DNA of 64,000 nucleotides, taken from Kibdelosporangium aridum. Lineage in GTDB: Bacteria; Actinomycetota; Actinomycetes; Mycobacteriales; Pseudonocardiaceae. The stretch lies in NCBI RefSeq assembly GCF_900176515.1, contig NZ_FWXV01000006.1, positions 496,001-560,000 of the forward strand. The letters are read 5' to 3'. Shown in pieces: positions 49,795 to 57,215 of this stretch. Position numbers and translations under genes: made by a program. Under the pieces are notes generated by a model, which saw nothing but the letters and a program-made list of their open reading frames with translations, was not told where the DNA came from and made no database searches. Positions within the stretch are counted from its first letter, which is position 1, and each line of letters starts with the position of its first letter.

Positions 49795-49925
49795 GCGGGG
49801 GGCTCCTCCTCGCAAGCACTGTGAAATTTCCTGTCCGGCCCCGACTGGACGGACAGGCAGTCACGGCCCGGTAACGTACCACTACCGAACGACACCCGTT
49901 TGATGCGACTGCGATCATTCGGGGC

Positions 49926-50219
49926 ATGCCATCAACCGCCGATCAGCCTACGGTGCGGCTGACCGCTTGGGTGCACGGGTACGTGCAAGGAGTCGGTTTT
50001 CGCTGGTGGACGCGTGCTCGCGCGCTTGAACTCGGCCTTGTCGGAGGTGCTCGCAACCTTCAGGACGGCCGGGTGGAAGTGGTCGCCGAGGGAGCCAGGG
50101 CAGAGTGCGAGCGCCTGCTCGCTTTGCTGCGCGGCGGAGATTCACCCGGTCGTGTTGACACGGTGGTGGAGCGGTGGTCCGAAGCGCGTGGTGGTCTCAC
50201 CGGCTTCGTGGAGCGTTAG
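49926..50219 (+). CDS. acyP: Acylphosphatase
   Basis: 97 residues. It hydrolyses acyl phosphates. The active-site pair is present: Arg in the phosphate-binding loop VQGVGFRWWTR and Asn in GGARNLQDGRVEV. acyP next to smc is a common actinobacterial order; here the lipoprotein and sigma genes lie between them. Its stop abuts the stop of the convergent lipoprotein gene. Confidence 0.94.
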   Translation: MPSTADQPTVRLTAWVHGYVQGVGFRWWTRARALELGLVGGARNLQDGRVEVVAEGARAECERLLALLRGGDSPGRVDTVVERWSEARGGLTGFVER

Positions 50220-50354
50220 TCAGTAACCGCCGGACTGCTCGGAGCCCTGGTCGTTGGAGGCTGGGCCGTCGTTGGGGGTGCACGCGGCGAAAACGATCGT
50301 CGCCAGCACGCCGATGAGCGCGCCGACGGCGCGAGCGGCGATGCCGTAGCTCAT
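50220..50354 (-). CDS. Small lipoprotein-like peptide, divergent from sigma gene
   Basis: 44 residues from the ATG at 50354 with AAAAAGGAG upstream. A hydrophobic signal (AVGALIGVLATIVFAAC) ends in a lipobox-like FAAC, after which only a polar tail (TPNDGPASNDQGSEQSGGY) remains. It is therefore probably a tiny surface lipoprotein. Its promoter has the same -35/-10 pattern as the divergent sigma gene, so it is a likely target of that sigma factor. No known family. Confidence 0.65.
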   Translation of the reverse strand: MSYGIAARAVGALIGVLATIVFAACTPNDGPASNDQGSEQSGGY

Positions 50355-50385
50355 GCTTCTCGCTCCTTTTTCCGGGTTCGCTCCT

Positions 50386-50413
50386 TGTACGTACGACACT
50401 TGACGAAGGTTCA
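50386..50413 (-). promoter_or_regulatory. ECF-type promoter of the lipoprotein gene
   Basis: On the minus strand: TGAACC (50413-50408), 16 bp, CGTACA (50391-50386). This fits the SigL-type pattern TGAACC-N16-CGT. The predicted start lies ~24 nt before the ATG at 50354, leaving room for the ribosome-binding site. Confidence 0.65.
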
Positions 50414-50424
50414 CCCTCTTGGCT

Positions 50425-50452
50425 TGAACCAGCCGGTCAGACACGGCGTAAT
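50425..50452 (+). promoter_or_regulatory. ECF-type promoter of the sigma gene
   Basis: TGAACC (50425-50430), 16 bp, CGTAAT (50447-50452). Same -35, spacing and CGTA core as the divergent promoter. The predicted transcription start falls on the GTG at 50460, giving a leaderless autoregulated mRNA. Confidence 0.7.
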
Positions 50453-50459
50453 AGACGCC

Positions 50460-50978
50460 GTGGGGAGCACCCCTGAGCAGCGAGACGCCCTGATTCGCGA
50501 GCTCTACGAGAAGTACCGCCGTCCGTTGCTGGCATATGCGCTGCGATCGGTCGGCGGCGATGTACAGCGGGCGGAGGACGTGGTCCAGGAGACGTTGTTG
50601 CGCGCGTGGCGCAATTCCGACACGTTGAGTGTCGATCAGGCCGGGCCGTGGTTGTACACGGTGACCCGCAACCTGATCGTGTCCGGCTACCGTCGAGCAG
50701 GTGCGCGGGTCACCGAGGTGCCGATGCCGGCGCAGGACCTCCCGCACACCGATGACGACTTCGACCGGGTGCTGCAGAGCTGGCAGATCGCCGAGGCCAT
50801 GCGCGCGTTGAGCAAGGAACACCGCGCGGTGATCGGCGAGCTGTTCTTCCGCAGGCGCACGGTGGCCGAAGCGGCATCAGTGCTCGGCATCCCGCCGGGT
50901 ACGGTCAAATCGCGGTCGTTCTACGCGCTGCGCGCGTTACGCGACGCACTGGAGGAACGGGGGGTGACCGGGCCATGA
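50460..50978 (+). CDS. ECF sigma factor, SigL-like
   Basis: 172 residues. Region 2 is visible as LYEKYRRPLLAYALRSVGGDVQRAEDVVQETLLRAW, with the region 2.4 part RNLIVSGYRRAG; region 4 as LSKEHRAVIGELFFRRRTVAEAASVLGIPPGTVKSRSFYALRAL. Sequence, neighbour (zinc anti-sigma) and promoter type resemble mycobacterial SigL/RslA, which controls envelope and secreted-protein genes. The GTG at 50460 is chosen because it sits at the predicted transcription start. It overlaps the anti-sigma gene by four bases. Confidence 0.9.
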   Translation: MGSTPEQRDALIRELYEKYRRPLLAYALRSVGGDVQRAEDVVQETLLRAWRNSDTLSVDQAGPWLYTVTRNLIVSGYRRAGARVTEVPMPAQDLPHTDDDFDRVLQSWQIAEAMRALSKEHRAVIGELFFRRRTVAEAASVLGIPPGTVKSRSFYALRALRDALEERGVTGP

Positions 50979-51655
50979 CCTGCCGCCATACCGTCTCGCT
51001 CGGCGCCTACTTGCTTGGCGCGCTCGACCCGGCCGACCGGCCCGCGTTCGAACGGCATCTCGAGACGTGCCCGACCTGCACGGCCGAGATGCTCCGGCTC
51101 GCCCCGATCCCCGGACTGCTCCAGCGCGTCACCCCTGAGGACTTCGAAGCGATCCAGCTGCTGGACACCGAGCCGTGGCCGGTCGAGCTGGTCGCGCCGG
51201 TGGTCGAACCGCTGCCCGAGCCCGCGCCCGAACCCAAGGTGAGCTGGTGGCGCAGGCGCGGCGTGACGCTGGCCGCGGCGGCAGCCGTGGTCCTGCTCGC
51301 GATCGGCGGCATCTTCGTGTTCCGGCCGACGGGCGGCACCGACACCACGGCCACGCAGGTGACGTGGACCGCCGTGGACCCGACGACGGGCGTGCACGGG
51401 CGGGTCGATCTGACCAACCGCGCGTGGGGCACAGAGGTAAAGGTGTCGATGCAGGACGTCCCGTCCGGCCGCAAGATCTGCCACCTGGTCGTTTACGGCC
51501 GCGACGGCAGCCAGGAAGTCGCGGGCAAGTGGACCGCGGGCTACTACCGCGAGGTCGACGCGATCCCCGGGAGCAGCTCGATCAAGCTCAAGGACATCGA
51601 CCGGGTCGAGGTCGTCGCGGGCGGCGGGGTGCTCGTCGGTATGCAGTCGCCGTAA
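50975..51655 (+). CDS. Membrane-anchored zinc anti-sigma factor (RslA-like)
   Basis: 226 residues. The N-terminal zinc anti-sigma domain has the motif HLETCPTCTAE (HxxxCxxC) with SLGAYLLGALDPADRPAFERH before it. One TM segment (about 92-112; VTLAAAAAVVLLAIGGIFVF) leads to an extracytoplasmic domain of ~110 residues that contains one cysteine (KICHLVVYG). It should hold the co-encoded sigma factor inactive at the membrane; zinc release on oxidation or proteolysis are the usual triggers in the family. ATGA-type overlap with the sigma gene. Confidence 0.9.
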   Translation: MTCRHTVSLGAYLLGALDPADRPAFERHLETCPTCTAEMLRLAPIPGLLQRVTPEDFEAIQLLDTEPWPVELVAPVVEPLPEPAPEPKVSWWRRRGVTLAAAAAVVLLAIGGIFVFRPTGGTDTTATQVTWTAVDPTTGVHGRVDLTNRAWGTEVKVSMQDVPSGRKICHLVVYGRDGSQEVAGKWTAGYYREVDAIPGSSSIKLKDIDRVEVVAGGGVLVGMQSP

Positions 51656-51786
51656 TCGCGGGTGTCCGGCCAGCTCTGACGGGGTATCCCCCGACGCGGG
51701 GAGCCCGCCTGCGCGGTTCGCGCAGCGTGCCCGGGTACCCTCGGGCGGATAGACGTGCCAGTACCCAGCGAGAGGTCGACCGTTAC

Positions 51787-54700
51787 GTGCACCTCAAGAG
51801 CCTGACGCTGAAGGGCTTCAAGTCCTTCGCCTCAGCGACGACGCTGCGCTTCGAACCAGGGATCACCTGTGTCGTCGGGCCCAACGGGTCCGGCAAGTCG
51901 AACGTGCTCGACGCGCTGAGCTGGGTGATGGGTGAGCAGGGCGCGAAGTCGCTGCGTGGCGGCAAGATGGAGGACGTCATCTTCGCCGGTGCGGGCGGCC
52001 GTCAGCCGCTCGGCCGCGCCGAGGTCACGCTGACCATCGACAACAACGACGGGGCACTGCCGATCGAGTACTCCGAGGTCTCGATCACCCGCCGGATCTT
52101 CCGTGACGGCGCCAGCGAGTACGAGATCAACGGCAACAGCTGCCGCCTGATGGACATCCAGGAACTGCTGTCGGACTCCGGTATCGGCCGGGAGATGCAC
52201 GTCATCGTCGGCCAGGGCCAGCTCGGCGCGATCCTCGAGTCCAAGCCGGAAGGCCGCCGGGCCTTCATCGAAGAGGCCGCCGGTGTGCTCAAGCACCGCA
52301 GGCGCAAGGAAAAGGCGCTGCGCAAGCTCGACGCGATGCAGGCCAACCTGACCCGGCTGACGGACTTGACCGCCGAGCTGCGGCGTCAGCTCAAACCTCT
52401 GGGCAAGCAGGCCGAGATCGCCCGGCGGGCCCAGATCGTGCAGATGGACCTGCGCGACGCGCGGCTGCGGTTGATAGCCGACGACCTGGTCAGCGCGCGG
52501 CACGAACTCGCCAAGGAAGAAGCCGACGAGGCCACCGCACGCGCCAAGCGCGGCGAGACCGAGCGGGCGCTGCAGTTCGCCCAGGCCGAGCAGAACGAGA
52601 TCGAGGCCAGCCTCGCCGAGGACGCTCCGGCGCTGAACGCCGCACAGGACGCCTGGTACCGGCTGTCGGCGTTGGCCGAGCGGCTGCGTGGAACGGTCCG
52701 GTTGGCTGCCGAACGCGCGCGGCACCTTTCCGACGAGGGTGCACGGGAGAACCAGGGCAAGGACCCCGAGGTGCTCGAGGCCGAGGCCGAGGAGGCCGCC
52801 GAGCTGGAGGTCGAGCTCGCCGAAGGCGTCGAGGTCGCCAGGGAAGCGCTGTCGGAGGCATTGGCCCGGCGATCCGAGCTGGAGAACGCCGTCGCCGCGG
52901 CGGAAAAAGCGCACATCGCCGCGGTCCGGGCGATCGCCGACCGCAGGGAAGGCTTGGCGCGGCTCGCCGGTCAGGTCGAAGCGCTGCGCAGTAAGAACGG
53001 TGCGACCGCCGAGGAAATCGAGCGGTTGTCCACGACTTTGGCGGAAGCCGAGGAGCGCGCCGAGGCCGCGGCCGTCGAACTGGCCGAGACCGAGCTGGAG
53101 ACAGGCGTCGAGGAATCCGACGACGAGTCGCTGCACAGCCGCCACGAGCAGGCAGTCGCCGCGTCCGAGCAGGCCAAGGCGAGGGTCAACGAACTGGTCG
53201 CCGCCGAGCGCGCGGCCGAGCGGGAGATCGCCTCGTGGCGTGCCCGCGTGGACGCTCTTTCCCTTGGCCTGAGCCGTAAGGACGGCGCCGGTGCGCTGCT
53301 GGCCGCCGGGCATCGGCTGCCCGGTCTGCTCGGCTCGGTCGCGGCGTTGCTGACCGTCGAGCCCGGTGCCGAAGTCGCCTTGGCCGCGGCTCTCGGCCCG
53401 ATCGCCGACGCGGTGGCCGTCGCGGGCGGGGATGACGCGCTGACGGCGTTGTCGCTGTTGCGGGACAACGATGCCGGGCGGGCGGGGATCGTGATCGGCG
53501 GTGGCCAGTCCACTGTGGACCGCTCGACCTGGCCGTATCTCCCCGGCGGTGCTCGGTGGGCTGTCGACTTGGTGCGGTGCCCGGAAGCGTTGCGCCCGGC
53601 CTTGGAGCGCGCCCTCGACCGAGTCGTTGTCGTTTCGGACCTTGTGGTCGCCCGGCAAATCATTGCGGCGCAACCGTCTTTGCGTGCGGTCACGACGGAT
53701 GGTGACCTGCTCGGCGCGGACTGGGCCGTCGGTGGCTCGGGCCGCAGCGAGAGCGTGATCGAGGTACAAGCGGCGGTTGACGAGGCGAACGACAAGCTGA
53801 CCTCGTATGAGCACACGCTGGCGGAAACCGTTGGGGCGCTTGCTGGTGCGCGTGCCGAGCAAGAGGCCCGGCGCAACGAGGTGAACGCGACCAAGGAAGC
53901 GTTGAGCGAGGTCAAGGTCCGCAAGGCGCGATCCGGCGAGCGAATCGCCCGGATGCGCCAGGCAGCGAATACCGCCATGGCCGAGGTCGAGCGGATCCGC
54001 AACCAGCGCGCCAAGGTCGAGCAGACCAGGGAAGAGCAGCTCTCGAAGCTGGCCGAACTGGAGGAACGCCTGGTCGGCGCGCAAGAGCAGCCGATGGACG
54101 ACGAACCGGACTCGCGGGTGCGCGACGAAGCGGTCGCCCAGTTGAACACCGCGCGGCAAACCGAAATGGACTCCCGCCTGGCCCTGCGTACCGCGGAAGA
54201 ACGGGCGCGGGCAGTCGCGGGCAAGGCCGAAGGGCTCCGCCGCGCAGCCCGTCAAGAGCGCGAAGCCCGCGAGCGTCACGAGCGCGTCCGTCAGGCTCGG
54301 GCACGCGGCAAGCGCGTTGCCGACGCCGTGGTCGAGGGCGGTGAGCTCGCGATCGAGCGGATCGAGCTGTCGTTGCAGCGTGCGGCCGCCCAGCGCGACG
54401 AGGTCGCGTCCCGCCGGACCCAACGCGAAGCCGCGCTGCTGGACATCCGCGGCCGGGTGCGTGAACTGTCGACGGAGCTGGAAAAGCTGACCGACGCCGT
54501 CCACCGTGACGAGGTCCTGCGCGCGGAGCAGCGGCTGCGCATCGAGCAGCTGGAAACCAAGATCGCGGACGACTTCGGCATGGGCCTGGACGACCTGGTC
54601 CTTGAGTACGGCCCGGACCGCATGATCCCGCCACCGGCCAACGAGCTCGCCGAGTACGAAGCGGCGAAGGAACGCGGCGAGGACGTCACCCGCCCGCCGT

Positions 54701-55368
54701 CGACGCCCTACGACCGTGACGCCCAACAGCGCCGGGCCAAGAAGGCCGAGCGCGACCTGGCACTGCTGGGCAAGGTGAACCCGCTGGCGCTGGAGGAGTT
54801 CGCGGCGCTGGAGGAGCGCTACAAGTTCCTGTCCACCCAGCTGGAAGACCTCAAGGCGACCCGCCGCGACCTGCTCACGGTGGTCAAGGAGGTCGACGAC
54901 AAGATCCTCGAGGTCTTCACGTCGGCTTACGAGGACGTCGCCCGCGAGTTCGAGATCGTGTTCAACACGCTGTTCCCCGGTGGGGAAGGGCGCATGCTGC
55001 TGACCGACCCGGACGACATGCTGACCACCGGTGTGGACGTCGAAGCCCGCCCACCCGGCAAGAAGATCAAGCGGCTGTCCCTGCTGTCCGGTGGCGAGAA
55101 GTCACTGGTGGCGGTGGCGATGCTGGTGGCGATCTTCCGCGCCCGCCCGTCGCCCTTCTACGTGATGGACGAGGTCGAGGCGGCGCTGGACGACACGAAC
55201 ATGCGCCGGTTGATCGGGCTGATGCAGGAGCTCAAGGCGAACTCACAGCTGATCATCATCACCCACCAGAAGCCGACGATGGAGATCGCCGACGCACTGT
55301 ACGGCGTGAGCATGCGCGGCGACGGTGTCACTCAGGTGATCTCGCAGCGCCTGACCAACAAAGACTGA
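51787..55368 (+). CDS. smc: Chromosome segregation ATPase SMC
   Basis: 1193 residues. SMC forms the condensin-like ring with ScpAB that organises the chromosome. N-terminal Walker A VVGPNGSGKSNVLDALSWVMG, long coiled coil, a hinge near residues 510-640 (LLGSVAALLTVEPGAEVALAAALG), a second coil, then signature LLSGGEKSLVAVA and Walker B FYVMDEVEAALDD. The GTG at 51787 begins HLKSLTLKGFKSFA, the family start; the longer frame upstream overlaps the anti-sigma gene and is rejected. Confidence 0.96.
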   Translation: MHLKSLTLKGFKSFASATTLRFEPGITCVVGPNGSGKSNVLDALSWVMGEQGAKSLRGGKMEDVIFAGAGGRQPLGRAEVTLTIDNNDGALPIEYSEVSITRRIFRDGASEYEINGNSCRLMDIQELLSDSGIGREMHVIVGQGQLGAILESKPEGRRAFIEEAAGVLKHRRRKEKALRKLDAMQANLTRLTDLTAELRRQLKPLGKQAEIARRAQIVQMDLRDARLRLIADDLVSARHELAKEEADEATARAKRGETERALQFAQAEQNEIEASLAEDAPALNAAQDAWYRLSALAERLRGTVRLAAERARHLSDEGARENQGKDPEVLEAEAEEAAELEVELAEGVEVAREALSEALARRSELENAVAAAEKAHIAAVRAIADRREGLARLAGQVEALRSKNGATAEEIERLSTTLAEAEERAEAAAVELAETELETGVEESDDESLHSRHEQAVAASEQAKARVNELVAAERAAEREIASWRARVDALSLGLSRKDGAGALLAAGHRLPGLLGSVAALLTVEPGAEVALAAALGPIADAVAVAGGDDALTALSLLRDNDAGRAGIVIGGGQSTVDRSTWPYLPGGARWAVDLVRCPEALRPALERALDRVVVVSDLVVARQIIAAQPSLRAVTTDGDLLGADWAVGGSGRSESVIEVQAAVDEANDKLTSYEHTLAETVGALAGARAEQEARRNEVNATKEALSEVKVRKARSGERIARMRQAANTAMAEVERIRNQRAKVEQTREEQLSKLAELEERLVGAQEQPMDDEPDSRVRDEAVAQLNTARQTEMDSRLALRTAEERARAVAGKAEGLRRAARQEREARERHERVRQARARGKRVADAVVEGGELAIERIELSLQRAAAQRDEVASRRTQREAALLDIRGRVRELSTELEKLTDAVHRDEVLRAEQRLRIEQLETKIADDFGMGLDDLVLEYGPDRMIPPPANELAEYEAAKERGEDVTRPPSTPYDRDAQQRRAKKAERDLALLGKVNPLALEEFAALEERYKFLSTQLEDLKATRRDLLTVVKEVDDKILEVFTSAYEDVAREFEIVFNTLFPGGEGRMLLTDPDDMLTTGVDVEARPPGKKIKRLSLLSGGEKSLVAVAMLVAIFRARPSPFYVMDEVEAALDDTNMRRLIGLMQELKANSQLIIITHQKPTMEIADALYGVSMRGDGVTQVISQRLTNKD

Positions 55369-55371
55369 CGT

Positions 55372-56043
55372 CTACTTGGCGTGCTCGTACGCGTCGTGCC
55401 AGTTCCACCACTGGTACGGCGGGGTTTGCGGGTATCCCTCCGGTGAGTCCTCCCATTGCTCCTGCCGCCCGAGTGCGGTCATGTCGAGGTAGCTCCAGGT
55501 GCTGCCCAACGCTTCGTCGCCGCGGTTGTTGATGAAGTAGGTGCGGTACACCTGGTCGCCTTCGCGGATGAACGCGTTGGTGCCGTGGTACTCGTCCACA
55601 CCGAAGTCGGCGTCGAACTCGTCAGTGATCGTGTACCACGGCATCTTCCAACCCATCCGCGCCTTCAGGCGTTCGATGTCCGGCTGGGGCGCGCGGGAGG
55701 CGTAGGCGAACGCCGTGTCACGAGCCTTCAGGTGCGTGACGTCGGCGACCTGGTCGGCCATCAGGGAACAGCCGACGCATCCGTGGTCGGGCCAGCCGTG
55801 CACGCCTGGCTCGAAGAAAGCGCGGTAGACGACCAGCTGCCGGTATCCCTCGAACAGGTCGAGCAGGCTTGCCTTCCCGTTCGGCCCGTCGAACTCGTAC
55901 TTCTTTTCCACCGCCTGCCACGGCATCCGCCTGCGCTGGGCAGCCAGTGCGTCGCGGGCGCGGGTCAGCTCCTTCTCTTTCACCAGCAGCCGTTCGCGGG
56001 CGGCTTCCCACTCGTCTGGTGTCACGATCGAGGGTGTTCGCAT
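55372..56043 (-). CDS. DUF899 thioredoxin-like protein
   Basis: 223 residues. The family pattern is visible: RERLLVKEKELTRARDAL, RMPWQAVEKKYEFDGPNG, LFEGYRQLVVYRAFF and the GCVGCSLMADQV segment, whose Cys pair sits where a thioredoxin-fold active site would be. C-terminal LDMTALGRQEQWEDSPEG is typical. It may act in redox or detoxification; function is unproven. Last gene of an SRPBCC-ArsR-DUF899 operon; its stop lies 3 bp from the smc stop. Confidence 0.88.
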   Translation of the reverse strand: MRTPSIVTPDEWEAARERLLVKEKELTRARDALAAQRRRMPWQAVEKKYEFDGPNGKASLLDLFEGYRQLVVYRAFFEPGVHGWPDHGCVGCSLMADQVADVTHLKARDTAFAYASRAPQPDIERLKARMGWKMPWYTITDEFDADFGVDEYHGTNAFIREGDQVYRTYFINNRGDEALGSTWSYLDMTALGRQEQWEDSPEGYPQTPPYQWWNWHDAYEHAK

Positions 56044-56072
56044 TGCTGTATCAGCCTTTCAGCGTCAATTTC

Positions 56073-56402
56073 TCAGCGGTCGAGGTGGTCCTTCAACGCG
56101 TTCAGCGGCCCGTCCCAGTCCCGGGCCAACGCGGCCAGGAACTGTTGTGCCACTTGCATCGGCGCGGAGTGCACCCGGTAGCGGACTCGGCGCCGCTCGC
56201 CCGGCTCGGCGGTCACCAAGCCGGCTTCGGTCAGCAGAGTCAGGTGTTTGGCGATCGCCTGCCGCGTGATGGGCAGCCAGCCGGCCAGATCGGTCGCGGT
56301 GGCCGGGCCGCGCGAGGCCAGTGCCGCGAGGATGGCCCGGCGACTCGGGTCGGCGAGGGCGACGAAGACCTGTTCGGCGATCGCCTCGTGGTCAGGCGGC
56401 AT
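56073..56402 (-). CDS. ArsR-family regulator
   Basis: 109 residues. Winged helix: VFVALADPSRRAILAALASRG, then TDLAGWLPITRQAIAKHLTLLTEAGLV and the wing GERRRVRYRVH. No metal-binding cysteines are seen, so it belongs to the non-metal subgroup commonly paired with SRPBCC genes. The ATG lies inside the end of the SRPBCC gene (11-bp overlap). It probably represses its own operon through the two GCAACC-N4-GGTTGC sites upstream. Confidence 0.9.
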   Translation of the reverse strand: MPPDHEAIAEQVFVALADPSRRAILAALASRGPATATDLAGWLPITRQAIAKHLTLLTEAGLVTAEPGERRRVRYRVHSAPMQVAQQFLAALARDWDGPLNALKDHLDR

Positions 56403-56823
56403 CGAGGTAGTCGACCAGTTCACCCAGTTCGCTGGCCCAGCCCTCGGTGTGGCCGTCGTAAACCTTGCCGTAGTGGTCGTCCGGCAGCTGAGCGAAGCCG
56501 GTCTCGACCACGGTGAGGCGCGTGCCCGTACTGATCGGTTCAAGTGTGAACTCGACGTAGGTGCGGCGCGGGTCGTTCTCCGGCAGCCCTTCGATCTTCC
56601 AGGTGAACCCGAACACCGTGGGTTTCTCCACCCGCTCGACGCGCATGTCGGCGGTGTGCCCGCCCGTCCATGTCATCCGCGCCGCTCCGCCAGGGCGCAG
56701 GTCGATCGTCGCGTCGTTGCCGAACCAGGTGCCGAGCCCTTCGGCTGTGGTGAGCGCGGCCCACACCTTTTCCGGCGGATGTGCGACTTCCAGGGTCCGC
56801 TCGATGCGATCAGGGAACCCCAT
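56392..56823 (-). CDS. SRPBCC (AHSA1/START-like) protein
   Basis: 143 residues. Begins RIERTLEVAHPPEKVWAALTTAEGL with WFGNDATIDLRPGG and ends in the amphipathic C-terminal helix TEGWASELGELVDYLD, the helix-grip fold with a hydrophobic ligand cavity. Ligand unknown. First gene of the operon with ArsR and DUF899, in an arrangement that is widespread in actinomycetes. GGGAGGTTGCC stands before the ATG. Confidence 0.9.
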   Translation of the reverse strand: MGFPDRIERTLEVAHPPEKVWAALTTAEGLGTWFGNDATIDLRPGGAARMTWTGGHTADMRVERVEKPTVFGFTWKIEGLPENDPRRTYVEFTLEPISTGTRLTVVETGFAQLPDDHYGKVYDGHTEGWASELGELVDYLDAA

Positions 56824-56842
56824 GGCAACCTCCCAGTTAGTA

Positions 56843-56888
56843 GCAACCGAACGGTTGCCACATTATGGCAACCGGTTGGTTGCGTCAA
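56843..56888 (-). promoter_or_regulatory. Promoter with two GCAACC-N4-GGTTGC operators
   Basis: On the minus strand TTGACG (56888-56883), 17 bp, TAATGT (56865-56860) is a good sigma-A promoter. GCAACC-N4-GGTTGC occurs twice, at 56843-56858 (over the start region) and 56868-56883 (over the spacer), 25 bp apart. This is the expected layout for repression by the ArsR protein of the operon. Confidence 0.75.
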
Positions 56889-56957
56889 CTGGGTCGGGTC
56901 GAATTACCAATCACGGTCGACGCTGAGCAAGCTCCGTGCTCCCTCCGTATGGCGTTT

Positions 56958-57011
56958 ACAGACACGCTGTCCCGGTGCGGGGACCGCACCGGGACAACCC
57001 CCAGTGTCTGT
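56958..57011. other. Nested stem-loop upstream of the SARP gene
   Basis: Inner arms GTCCCGGTGCGG (56969-56980) and CCGCACCGGGAC (56984-56995) pair perfectly over a 3-nt loop; outer arms ACAGACAC (56958-56965) and GTGTCTGT (57004-57011) pair perfectly too, with an uneven internal loop. It sits between the divergent SRPBCC promoter and the SARP regulatory repeats. It could be an insulating terminator or a structured RNA. The 392-bp gap 56824-57215 holds no gene. Confidence 0.55.
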
Positions 57012-57039
57012 GGCGTCGAGACCACTTTGGTGTGTCACG

Positions 57040-57068
57040 CGCACAGAATCCGCACAGTGCCCGCACAC
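57040..57068 (+). promoter_or_regulatory. SARP-type heptamer repeats, upstream set
   Basis: CGCACAG (57040), CGCACAG (57051) and CGCACAC (57062) are spaced by exactly 11 bp, the one-helical-turn pattern of heptamers that SARP dimers bind. Confidence 0.6.
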
Positions 57069-57105
57069 CTCGTCCCAGCGGGGCGCCGGACTGTGCCAGA
57101 CGTCA

Positions 57106-57134
57106 CGCACAGATCCCGCACAGAACGCGCATGG
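57106..57134 (+). promoter_or_regulatory. SARP-type heptamer repeats, downstream set
   Basis: CGCACAG (57106), CGCACAG (57117) and CGCATGG (57128), again 11 bp apart and 66 bp (six times 11) from the first set, so all lie on one helix face. The SARP start is 82 bp further on. Autoregulation is the simplest reading. Confidence 0.6.
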
Positions 57135-57215
57135 AATCCGCCGGGCGGAGGTTGGGTGATCGAGTCCGCTACGGGACGATGGACCAAAGAGAGTGACCGA
57201 TGAGGGGACAACGGC

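Noticed and set aside
51832..54726. 964-codon minus-strand frame opposite smc
   Set aside because: Shadow of the smc coding sequence, with no domain of its own.
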